Program-made: the position numbers and the translations under genes
Notes under the pieces: model-generated
What the model was told of the DNA's origin: nothing
Databases searched by the model: none
Seen by the model: the letters and a program-made list of their open reading frames with translations, nothing else
Shown here: in pieces, positions 55,439 through 62,636 of the stretch
Layout of the letters: every line of letters starts with the position of its first letter
Position numbering within the stretch: the stretch's first letter is position 1
NCBI RefSeq assembly: GCF_026240905.1
Contig: NZ_JAPEVI010000003.1
Coordinates: 1,860,001-1,924,000 of the forward strand
DNA length: 64,000 nucleotides
From: Roseibium salinum
GTDB lineage: Bacteria; Pseudomonadota; Alphaproteobacteria; Rhizobiales; Stappiaceae
Reading direction: 5' to 3'

Positions 55439-56727
55439 TGCTGATCTGGTTTCTTCCCATCTTCCTCCTGTTCCTGATGATCGGCCTGCCGGTGTTCTTC
55501 GGCCTGCTGGCCGCGCCGGGCATCATCTTGTGGCTGAACGGTCAGGAGCGCGACATCACGCTGCTTTACCGCAACGTCTACAACGGCATGGACAGCTTTC
55601 CTCTGATGGCGATTCCGTTCTTCATGCTCGCCGGCGAGTTGATGAACAAGGGCGGCATCACGCTGCGGCTGGTGGAATTCAGCCAGGCACTGATGGGTCA
55701 TCTGCGCGGCGGCCTGGCCCATGTGAACATCCTGTCCTCAATGCTGTTCGCCGGCCTTTCCGGCTCCGCGGTGGCGGATACCTCCGCGCTCGGTTCCATG
55801 CTGATCCCGGCGATGGAAAAGCAGGGATACACCCGCCGGTTTGCCGCCGCGATCACCGCGGCCAGCTCCGTCATCGGCCCGATCATTCCCCCGTCCGGGA
55901 TCATGATCATCTACGCCTATGTCATGGGCGAAAGCGTTGCGGCCCTGTTCCTTGCAGGCATCGTGCCGGGAGTGATGGTGGGGCTCGGCCTGATGATCAT
56001 GGTCAAGTTCATGGCCGACAGATACGACTTTCCCGCCGCCAGCCGGAAATACACCTGGGGCGAGCGCGGCCAGGCGTCGCTGAAGGCGTTCTTTCCGCTG
56101 CTGACACCGGTCATCATCATGGGCGGTATTCTGGGCGGCATCTTCACGCCGACGGAAGCGGCCGCGGTCGCAGTCGCCTATGCCCTGGTCATCGGCCTCT
56201 TCGTCCTGCGGACGATAAGACCGTCGGAAATAGCGGGCGTGCTCAACAGGGCCGGCGTCACCTCGGCGGTCGTCCTCCTGCTCGTCGGCGCTGCCATGGC
56301 CTTCAAGACGGTCGTCAGCCTCAGCCATGCACCGGAAATGATGGCAAGCTTCGTGCTGAGCCTGACCGAGAACCCGCTGATCCTGCTGTTCCTGATCAAC
56401 CTGCTGCTCTTCGTGGTCGGCATGTTCCTCGATGCCGGCCCGGCGATCATCATCCTGGGGCCGATCCTGGGGCCTATTTTTACGTCGATGGGCGTCGACC
56501 CGATCCACTTTGCCATCATCATGAGCGTGAACCTGACTGTCGGCCTCGCCACGCCTCCGATGGGGCTGGTGTTGTTTGTCGCCGCATCGGTTTCACGAGA
56601 GCGGGTGGACACGATTTCCAAGGCAATTCTGCCGTTTCTGGCGGTGGAGATCGCGGTGATCTTCCTGATCACCTACATACCGGCACTTTCGATGGCCATC
56701 CCGCGCTACACCGGATTTGCCGACTGA
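55438..56727 (+). CDS. dctM: TRAP transporter large permease (DctM)
   Basis: A 429-residue membrane protein with about twelve helices. Typical blocks are GMDSFPLMAIPFFMLAGELM, SGSAVADTSALGSMLIPAM, VIGPIIPPSGIMIIYAY and GIFTPTEAAAVAVAYAL. The start at ATG 55438 overlaps the dctQ stop by one base. It forms the sodium-coupled channel with DctQ. Confidence 0.93.
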   Translation: MLIWFLPIFLLFLMIGLPVFFGLLAAPGIILWLNGQERDITLLYRNVYNGMDSFPLMAIPFFMLAGELMNKGGITLRLVEFSQALMGHLRGGLAHVNILSSMLFAGLSGSAVADTSALGSMLIPAMEKQGYTRRFAAAITAASSVIGPIIPPSGIMIIYAYVMGESVAALFLAGIVPGVMVGLGLMIMVKFMADRYDFPAASRKYTWGERGQASLKAFFPLLTPVIIMGGILGGIFTPTEAAAVAVAYALVIGLFVLRTIRPSEIAGVLNRAGVTSAVVLLLVGAAMAFKTVVSLSHAPEMMASFVLSLTENPLILLFLINLLLFVVGMFLDAGPAIIILGPILGPIFTSMGVDPIHFAIIMSVNLTVGLATPPMGLVLFVAASVSRERVDTISKAILPFLAVEIAVIFLITYIPALSMAIPRYTGFAD

Positions 56728-56751
56728 TATTGAGCTTAAAGGGAGGAACTG

Positions 56752-57810
56752 ATGCTCAAATCTGCACTTAAGACATTCACCGTGGCGGCGATGCTCGCCG
56801 GGTCGGCACTGAGTGCCGTGGCGGCGGACTACACATTGCGCGCCACCGCCAATTCCAACGAAAACGACGAGGACTATGACGGCCTCGTCGTCTTCAAGAA
56901 CTTCGTGGAAGCGGCGTCCAACGGCGCGATCGAAGTCGAGCTGTTCATCGGCACCCAGCTTTGCTCCAACGGGGCGGAGTGCCTGCAGGGCGTCGCCGAC
57001 GGGGCGCTCGACATCTACATCTCCACGTCCGGCGGTGCGGCGGGGATCTTCCCGTATGTGCAGGTCCTCGACCTGCCCTATATGATGTCCGACGACCGGA
57101 TTGCGGAACACGTGCTTTCGGGCGACTTCACCCGCAAGATGCGTGCGATGGCCCTCGAGGATTCCGGCGGCGCCATCCGTCTGATGACCATCGGCAATAC
57201 CGGCGGCTGGCGCAACTTTGCCAACACCAAGCGCCGCATCGAAAAACCGTCCGACCTGGAGGGCCTGAAGATCCGGACCGTCGTGGCCGACCTGCCGCAG
57301 GAACTGGTCAAGGCGCTCGGCGCCTCCCCGACCCCGATCCCGTGGCCGGAGCTGTTCACGTCCTTCCAGACCGGTGTCGTCGAAGGCTCCAAGAACGGCA
57401 TCACCGACATCATGAGCATGAAGTTCCCCGATGCCGGCCTGCAATATGTCACCCTTGACGGCCACGCCTACATGGGGGCGCTCTGGTGGATGAACAACGA
57501 GAAGTTCCTCTCCCTGCCGGAAGATCTTCGCCGGGTCGTTATCGATGGCTTCCACGCCCTGCAGCAGGCAACCTTTGCTTCGCCCAAGCGCAAGTCGATC
57601 CAGGCCTACGAGGAATTCGTCGCCGGCGGCGGTGATCTCTACGTGCCGACCCCGGACCAGAAGGACGCCTTCAGGGAAGCTGCCGCGCCGGTCTACGACT
57701 GGTTCCAGGAAAATGTCGGCCGAGGCGCGGAAATCTTCGTCGCTCTTGAAGAAGCCGTTGCGGAAGCGGAAGCGGACGTCAATGCCGACCGCGATGCCGA
57801 TCTGAACTAG
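56752..57810 (+). CDS. dctP: TRAP transporter substrate-binding protein (DctP)
   Basis: A 352-residue periplasmic protein with a signal peptide (FTVAAMLAGSALSAVAA). Family features are GVADGALDIYIST, the conserved Arg region (LEGLKIRTV) whose Arg binds the ligand's anionic group, and FQTGVVEGSKNGITDIMS. The conserved Arg would suit a sulfonate. In this locus the ligand is inferred to be sulfoquinovose or a sulfoquinovosyl glycoside. A strong terminator follows. Confidence 0.9.
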   Translation: MLKSALKTFTVAAMLAGSALSAVAADYTLRATANSNENDEDYDGLVVFKNFVEAASNGAIEVELFIGTQLCSNGAECLQGVADGALDIYISTSGGAAGIFPYVQVLDLPYMMSDDRIAEHVLSGDFTRKMRAMALEDSGGAIRLMTIGNTGGWRNFANTKRRIEKPSDLEGLKIRTVVADLPQELVKALGASPTPIPWPELFTSFQTGVVEGSKNGITDIMSMKFPDAGLQYVTLDGHAYMGALWWMNNEKFLSLPEDLRRVVIDGFHALQQATFASPKRKSIQAYEEFVAGGGDLYVPTPDQKDAFREAAAPVYDWFQENVGRGAEIFVALEEAVAEAEADVNADRDADLN

Positions 57811-57827
57811 ACTGTGCCGATGAAGGG

Positions 57828-57861
57828 AGGGAGCCCGTGCCGGAACGGGCTCCCTTCTTTT
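57828..57861 (+). terminator. Rho-independent terminator after dctP
   Basis: An 11-bp perfect stem (57828-57838 and 57845-57855, arm AGGGAGCCCGT) with a 6-base loop is followed by TCTTTTTGC. It ends the smoCBA-dctQMP transcript 18 bases past the dctP stop. Confidence 0.9.
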
Positions 57862-57975
57862 TGCAAACTTCTTTGCTGTTCTCGTCCTCTCCTGCGTCTA
57901 GGCTACCGCCCCATAAGATCCTCTGTCAGATCGAAACCTCACATCGAAGCCCCCGAGACAAAGCCAAGGACCCAA

Positions 57976-58962
57976 ATGGTCGAACCATTGAAAGATCGCG
58001 CCAACCAGCTGTTTCCCGGGATCGTCATCGCCGGGCTCGTGGCGATTGCCGCCCAGTTCCTGAACGAGCATTACGGCGCGCCGGCCATGCTGATGGCGAT
58101 CCTGCTCGGCATGCCGCTCAATTTCCTGTCCGAGGAGCAGCGCACGTCGGAAGGGATCTCCTTTGCCGCAAGAACGCTCCTGCGCATTGGCGTTGCCTTG
58201 CTCGGTGTGCGCATCAGTGTGGAAATGGTCCAGGCCCTGGGGATTCCGTTCCTGGGTCTCGTCATCCTCGGCGTGCTGGCAACGATCGGCTTTTCGCTGC
58301 TGATCGGAGGGCTTTTCGGCCGCGACAGGTTGTTCGCGTTTCTGTCCGGCGGTGCGGTTGCGATCTGCGGGGCGTCGGCTGCGATGGCGATCGGCTCGAT
58401 CCTGCCGAAGCGCGAACATGCCGAACGCGATCTCGCCTTCACGGTGATCACCGTGACGGTGCTTTCGACGCTGGCCATGATCTTCTATCCGATCCTGACC
58501 AGCGCTCTCGGCCTTTCCATGGACGCCACCGGCGTGTTCCTGGGGGGAACGATCCACGACGTTGCCCAGGTGGTCGGGGCGGGGTTCTCCATTTCCGAGG
58601 AAACGGGCGATCTTTCCACACTGGTGAAACTGATCCGTGTCACCATGCTCGCCCCGATCGTGCTCGTGGCGGCGCTGATCCTGCGCAAGGGCATGGACCC
58701 GGGCACTGCCCGTCCGCCGCTGATGCCCGCCTTCGTGGTGGCGTTCCTGGTGCTTGCCACGCTCAACTCCTTCGGCCTGATCCCGAACCTGGTCAAGGAC
58801 GTGGCCGGTCAGGTCTCCCGGTGGGCGCTGCTCGCGGCCATCGCCGCCGTCGGCATGAAGACCTCGATCCCGAAGATCCTGGAGGTCGGCGGTCAGGCCA
58901 TCTGGATGGTCGTGACGCAAACAGCCTTCCTGGCGCTGTTCGTGCTGGGGGAATCTGGCTGA
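57976..58962 (+). CDS. YeiH-family putative sulfate/sulfite exporter
   Basis: A 328-residue membrane protein with about ten helices (PF03601 type). Family blocks are MAILLGMPLNFLSEE, LLRIGVALLGVRIS, GGAVAICGASAAMAIGSIL and GGTIHDVAQVVGAGFS. The start at 57976 has AAGGA 6 bases upstream. Members often sit next to sulfonate-degradation genes. Here export of the sulfite or sulfate released by SmoC is the likely job, although a terminator separates it from dctP, so it may have its own promoter. Confidence 0.85.
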   Translation: MVEPLKDRANQLFPGIVIAGLVAIAAQFLNEHYGAPAMLMAILLGMPLNFLSEEQRTSEGISFAARTLLRIGVALLGVRISVEMVQALGIPFLGLVILGVLATIGFSLLIGGLFGRDRLFAFLSGGAVAICGASAAMAIGSILPKREHAERDLAFTVITVTVLSTLAMIFYPILTSALGLSMDATGVFLGGTIHDVAQVVGAGFSISEETGDLSTLVKLIRVTMLAPIVLVAALILRKGMDPGTARPPLMPAFVVAFLVLATLNSFGLIPNLVKDVAGQVSRWALLAAIAAVGMKTSIPKILEVGGQAIWMVVTQTAFLALFVLGESG

Positions 58963-59011
58963 TCGGGTGAACTTTCCGGACCTTGACACAAACCCTATAT
59001 ATCGACTGTGT

Positions 59012-59041
59012 CCCCGGTCCTTTTCCAAGACCGGGGCTTTT
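59012..59041 (+). terminator. Rho-independent terminator after the YeiH-family gene
   Basis: An 8-bp perfect stem (59012-59019 and 59029-59036, arm CCCCGGTC) with a 9-base loop is followed by CTTTTCTTG. It lies 50 bases after the exporter stop and 110 bases before metG. Confidence 0.8.
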
Positions 59042-59153
59042 CTTGTGCTGGCGAGTATGGAATATAGCTCGCACCTCTTATGGCGGACCGGCATGCCGGT
59101 CGACGTTAGACAATATTGACTTACGTCCGCCCAGACATTTCGAAAGCGTTTGG

Positions 59154-60674
59154 ATGAAAAGCTACATCACGACCCCGATTTATTACGTCAACGGTTCTCC
59201 GCATATCGGTCATGCTTTTACGTCCGTCATGGCCGATATCCTGAAGCGCAACCGGCTGGCGCTCGGATACGAGCTGCTGCTGTCGACCGGCGTCGACGAG
59301 CATGGCCAGAAGAACCAGGAAGCAGCGGCGGCGCTCGGCATGTCCGTCGAAGAATTCCTCGACATGCGCGGCAAGGAATTCCGCAGCGTCTTCGACCGCC
59401 TGGGCGTGGCTTACGACTATTTCGTGCGCACCAGCCGGGAAGGTCACAAGCAGGCTGTCGCCGCGATGGAGCAGTCGATCTACGACAAGGGTCTGATCGT
59501 CAAGAAGCAGTATACCGGCACCTACTGCAAGGGCTGCGAGGAGTTCAAGAAGGAGTCGGACCTGACCGAGGAAGGCCAGTGCCCGCTGCACCCCACCATG
59601 ACGGTGGAGCAGACGGACGAGACCAACTACTTCCTCAAGATGGAACCCTACCGGGAGCGGCTGCTGCAGCACATTGCCGACAACCCGGATTTCGTCCAGC
59701 CGGAAGCCTTCCGGAACGAACTGAAGAAGATGCTGTCCGAGCCGCTGGACGATCTGTGCATCTCCCGGCCGAAGACCCGCGTGACCCTCGGCGTCGAGCT
59801 GCCGTTCGACCCGGATTTCGTCACCTATGTCTGGTTCGACGCCCTGGCCAACTATCTCACCAATATCGGCTGGCCGAGCGAGGGCTATGAGAGTTGGTGG
59901 GCTGAATGCGAGCACCTGATCGGCAAGGACATCCTGAAGCCGCACGGCGTCTACTGGCCGATCATGCTGATGGCCGCCGAACTGCCGCTGCCCAAGAAGC
60001 TCACCGTGCACAGCCACTGGGTCGGTGCCGGCGGGGTGAAGATGTCAAAGTCGATCGGCAACGTGGTCGATCCGGTCGAGGTGGTCGACAAGCTCGGTGT
60101 CGACGCGCTGCGCTGGTATCTTGCCCGGCACATGCGCGCCGACAGCGACAGCCAGATCTCGGTCGAGTTCATCACCCAGAGCTACAATACGGAACTCGGC
60201 AACAAGATCGGCAACCTGTTGTCGCGGGCGGCCAAGTTCTCCAAGGCGCGCTTCGACGGCAAGCTGCCGGCGCCTGGTCCGCTTTCGGCCCAGGACGAGG
60301 CCATCCGCAAGGCCGTGGTCGAGGCGACCAGGGACATGGGCGAATGGATGAACCTCGCCGACATTCCGGTGCGGATGCAGTCCATCATCACGGTGGCGGA
60401 CGAGATGAACAACTACTTCGCCGAACAGGCGCCCTGGGATCTGATCAAGAACGATGAGACCCGGGAACGTTGCGAGACGGTCATCTATGTCACCCTCGAC
60501 TGCCTGCGCATCGTCATGGAAGCCCTGCTGCAGGTCATCCCGGAATCCGCCGGCAAGGCACTCGCCATGCTGAACGCACCGGACGCCGCCGCTCCGTGGA
60601 AACCGGAACTGGACAGGCTGAAGGGCGGAGGCGAACTCAACGAGATCGAGACGCTGTTCCCGCGGGTGCAGTAG
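59154..60674 (+). CDS. metG: Methionyl-tRNA synthetase, zinc-knuckle type, possibly a second copy
   Basis: A 506-residue class I synthetase. The HIGH motif is SPHIGHAF (~15-20) and the KMSKS loop is intact (GGVKMSKSIGN). A Cys cluster, TYCKGCEEFKKES...GQCPLHP, indicates a zinc-binding connective domain. The usual rhizobial housekeeping MetG lacks this cluster as far as I recall, so the gene may be a paralogue. There is no C-terminal EMAP-type tRNA-binding domain. The start at 59154 (MKSYITTPIYYVN) is the family start. The frame open upstream to 58983 crosses the terminator. Confidence 0.9.
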   Translation: MKSYITTPIYYVNGSPHIGHAFTSVMADILKRNRLALGYELLLSTGVDEHGQKNQEAAAALGMSVEEFLDMRGKEFRSVFDRLGVAYDYFVRTSREGHKQAVAAMEQSIYDKGLIVKKQYTGTYCKGCEEFKKESDLTEEGQCPLHPTMTVEQTDETNYFLKMEPYRERLLQHIADNPDFVQPEAFRNELKKMLSEPLDDLCISRPKTRVTLGVELPFDPDFVTYVWFDALANYLTNIGWPSEGYESWWAECEHLIGKDILKPHGVYWPIMLMAAELPLPKKLTVHSHWVGAGGVKMSKSIGNVVDPVEVVDKLGVDALRWYLARHMRADSDSQISVEFITQSYNTELGNKIGNLLSRAAKFSKARFDGKLPAPGPLSAQDEAIRKAVVEATRDMGEWMNLADIPVRMQSIITVADEMNNYFAEQAPWDLIKNDETRERCETVIYVTLDCLRIVMEALLQVIPESAGKALAMLNAPDAAAPWKPELDRLKGGGELNEIETLFPRVQ

Positions 60675-60699
60675 CTTCCGGCATCGAATGACACGAAAA

Positions 60700-60725
60700 G
60701 GCGCCCTTTATCCGGGTGCCTTTTT
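60700..60725 (+). terminator. Rho-independent terminator after metG
   Basis: A 7-bp stem with one G-U pair (60700-60706 GGCGCCC, 60714-60720 GGGTGCC) and a 7-base loop is followed by five T residues, 26 bases after the metG stop. Confidence 0.82.
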
Positions 60726-60751
60726 CTTGTGAAAACCCTCCCCCAATCATC

Positions 60752-60862
60752 ATCCCGGACGCAGCGAAGCGGAAATCCGGGATCGGTGAGCCGAGGCCCC
60801 CGGTTTGAATCCGAGAAACGTGTGGCTCTCTGATCCCGGCTCGCGCTGCGCTTGGCCGGGAT
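60752..60862. repeat. Pair of REP-like hairpins
   Basis: The first hairpin has arms ATCCCGGA (60752-60759) and TCCGGGAT (60776-60783). The second has ATCCCGGC (60833-60840) and GCCGGGAT (60855-60862). The two units face each other around a 49-base spacer, the layout of bacterial interspersed palindromic elements. Both loops contain GCAGCGAAGC/GCGCTGCGCTT-type complementary sequence, so the whole element can also fold as one long stem. Confidence 0.65.
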
Positions 60863-61010
60863 TGTTTGTTGAGCTTGGTGTTATTGTGGAGTTGGTCTCC
60901 CGGAGCACAATTCCGGGAGACCAGTGGCAGGCGACCGTGCCGGGGTCGGGTTTGCACCCGTTGTCATCAACTCGGTTTAGCGAGTAGGTCCCAAGCCCCT
61001 CTCAGAGGTC

Positions 61011-61145
61011 ATCCCCGACTTGATCGGGGATCCATTGGCTTGTCTGGTTTGCAGGAAGATTTGTATGGATTGCAGGATGTGCGGCACACGAGGTCTTGAA
61101 GGCGACCGCTCTGGAAATGATTGGATCCCCGATCAAGTCGGGGAT
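61011..61145. repeat. 135-bp element with 24-bp perfect terminal inverted repeats
   Basis: The ends 61011-61034 and 61122-61145 are exact inverted copies. Each end is itself a palindrome with arms ATCCCCGA and TCGGGGAT, giving nested hairpins. The interior of 87 bases has no reading frame. The element could be a small non-autonomous mobile sequence or a dispersed palindromic repeat. The rest of 60675-61238 shows no gene. Confidence 0.65.
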
Positions 61146-61238
61146 CACCCGCGATGAGTAACCGTTGGCCACAGGCGTTCTCCAATGAAAAACGAACCAT
61201 TCGGCGCACTTGGCAGCGCCGGGATAATCGCTATTCCG

Positions 61239-61526
61239 CTAGGCGGCCAAAAACTCCAGCCGTTCGTCCAGCCGTGCCGGCGTGATCTCCAGGACGTCGG
61301 CGGTCACCACGTTCCCGGCGACGAACGGGTCCTCGGACACAAAGGCCTCCAGGTCTTCCCGGGCAACATTGTGGGCGAGAATGCCGCCGCCACGATCGGG
61401 TTGCAGACTGCCGACCATCAGGAAGATGCCCCGGTCGAAACCGCGCTGGATCCAGGCCTTGTGGCCCTCCATCAGATCTGCGGCGCGCGCCGTGTTGTGC
61501 GAGAAGGTCAGAGTGACGACAAACAT
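61239..61526 (-). CDS. YciI-family protein
   Basis: A 95-residue ferredoxin-fold protein of the YCII family (MFVVTLTFSHNTARAADLMEG, RGFDRGIFLMVGSLQPDRGG, VSEDPFVAGNVVTADVLEI). The conserved His-Asp pair of enzymatic members is only partly evident. The start at 61526 has AAGGAGAA 5-8 bases upstream. It is 17 bases downstream of the TetR gene, so it is probably controlled by it. Confidence 0.82.
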   Translation of the reverse strand: MFVVTLTFSHNTARAADLMEGHKAWIQRGFDRGIFLMVGSLQPDRGGGILAHNVAREDLEAFVSEDPFVAGNVVTADVLEITPARLDERLEFLAA

Positions 61527-61543
61527 GGGTTTTCTCCTTCGGG

Positions 61544-62137
61544 TCATGATGCGTTTGCTCGGGTCGCCGGAGCCGGCCGGACGCTGTTCAGCCACTCCAG
61601 GATCTGGTCGACTTCGCGCCGGATGAAGCCTTCGTCCTTGAAGGCCTGGGCAAGGGTCGCCACGCCCTGGCTCCAGCTCAGGACGTGCAGGGCGTGCTCT
61701 TCCGCCTGCCCGCCGCAGCCGAGTTCTTCAAATTGCCTGGTGAGCCAATCCCGGAACAGCGCCATGATCTGATTGGCCTTTTCCTTCGAGCCGTGGTCGA
61801 GCCGGGCAAGTTCGGTGGTGAGCGTGCCGACGGGACAGCCGTGGGCCATGATCTTTGCCTGATTGGCGATGACGATCCTGACGAAACATTCGATCCGGAC
61901 CGCCGCGTCCCGGGCCGTTTCATCCCATACGGCAAGCAGCTTCTTACGGTCCCCGAGGCGCTTTTCGATCACCGCGTCCAGGATCTCGTCCTTGGTCCTG
62001 AAATGGTAGTAGAAGTTCCCGCGGGAAATTTTCACCGCCGCCGCGATGTCCGCGAAGGACGTCGCTGCATAGCCCCGGCCGTAAAAGAGGCTGTCTGCCG
62101 CGTCGACGATCTGCTGCCGGGTCGTGCTGCCTGTCAT
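61544..62137 (-). CDS. TetR-family transcriptional regulator
   Basis: A 197-residue repressor. The HTH is FADIAAAVKISRGNFYYHFRTKDEILDAV (residues ~28-56), and the C-terminal domain has a Cys-rich stretch (AHGCPVGTLTTEL, ELGCGGQAEEHAL) like the TetR_C group near AcrR/YxaF-type proteins. It is first in an operon with the YciI gene and is preceded by paired 9-bp direct repeats. Confidence 0.87.
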   Translation of the reverse strand: MTGSTTRQQIVDAADSLFYGRGYAATSFADIAAAVKISRGNFYYHFRTKDEILDAVIEKRLGDRKKLLAVWDETARDAAVRIECFVRIVIANQAKIMAHGCPVGTLTTELARLDHGSKEKANQIMALFRDWLTRQFEELGCGGQAEEHALHVLSWSQGVATLAQAFKDEGFIRREVDQILEWLNSVRPAPATRANAS

Positions 62138-62181
62138 TCGTTCCCTCCGATTTACAAGCCGTTGGCCCTGGCTGGTCTTTT

Positions 62182-62211
62182 CTAGGACAATTGACTTAGC
62201 AACTAGGACAA
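62182..62211. promoter_or_regulatory. Direct-repeat operator upstream of the TetR/YciI operon
   Basis: CTAGGACAA occurs at 62182-62190 and again at 62203-62211, a 21-base period or two helical turns. The pair lies 45-74 bases upstream of the TetR start and encloses TTGACTTAG. Autoregulation by the TetR protein is the likely use. Confidence 0.5.
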
Positions 62212-62295
62212 ATGCCCTAAACAGTCAACCCGGTCCGCTCGGTTAACCCGTCGCAGCCGATGCAGGCCATCGCCGGCCTCACGTCAACGTGAACC

Positions 62296-62330
62296 GAGGT
62301 TGCAACCTCTCCTGACACACCCTGTCAGGA
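62296..62330. promoter_or_regulatory. Two adjacent palindromes ahead of a short reading frame
   Basis: GAGGTTGCAACCTC (62296-62309) is a perfect 14-bp palindrome. Directly after it, arms TCCTGACA (62310-62317) and TGTCAGGA (62323-62330) form an 8-bp inverted repeat. They precede a ribosome site (AGGAAGGA) and an 18-codon frame from ATG 62341. They look like regulator sites of a gene that is now missing, or of a leader. The rest of the 499-base stretch 62138-62636 holds no supported gene. Confidence 0.4.
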
Positions 62331-62636
62331 AGGATTTTCTATGGTTGCGATCAGCCGGCGTCCGGCGGCTTCGGGCATGTGCAGTATCGGTTTGTTCCTG
62401 TAAATCAAATACTTGCACAGTTATCATCAAACGACAGGTTAAATGACACAGTCCAAAACAATGTTGTGTTTTATCAACAATGCGGGAACGCGCGCTGCGG
62501 TGACGGCTTTGTGCCGCAGCCGCGCGCAATTCCCGACATTGGAAATCCTCAATCCTCTCCTAAGTTCAACCAGCCTGGCGGCACTCACAGGACCGGCTAA
62601 AGGCAGGAATGCCGGTTTCCGCGCGGAGGGAAGCAA

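Noticed and set aside
58983..59001. TTGACA followed by TATATA upstream of metG as a promoter.
   Set aside because: The spacing is only 7 bases, and the terminator of the preceding gene lies immediately downstream.
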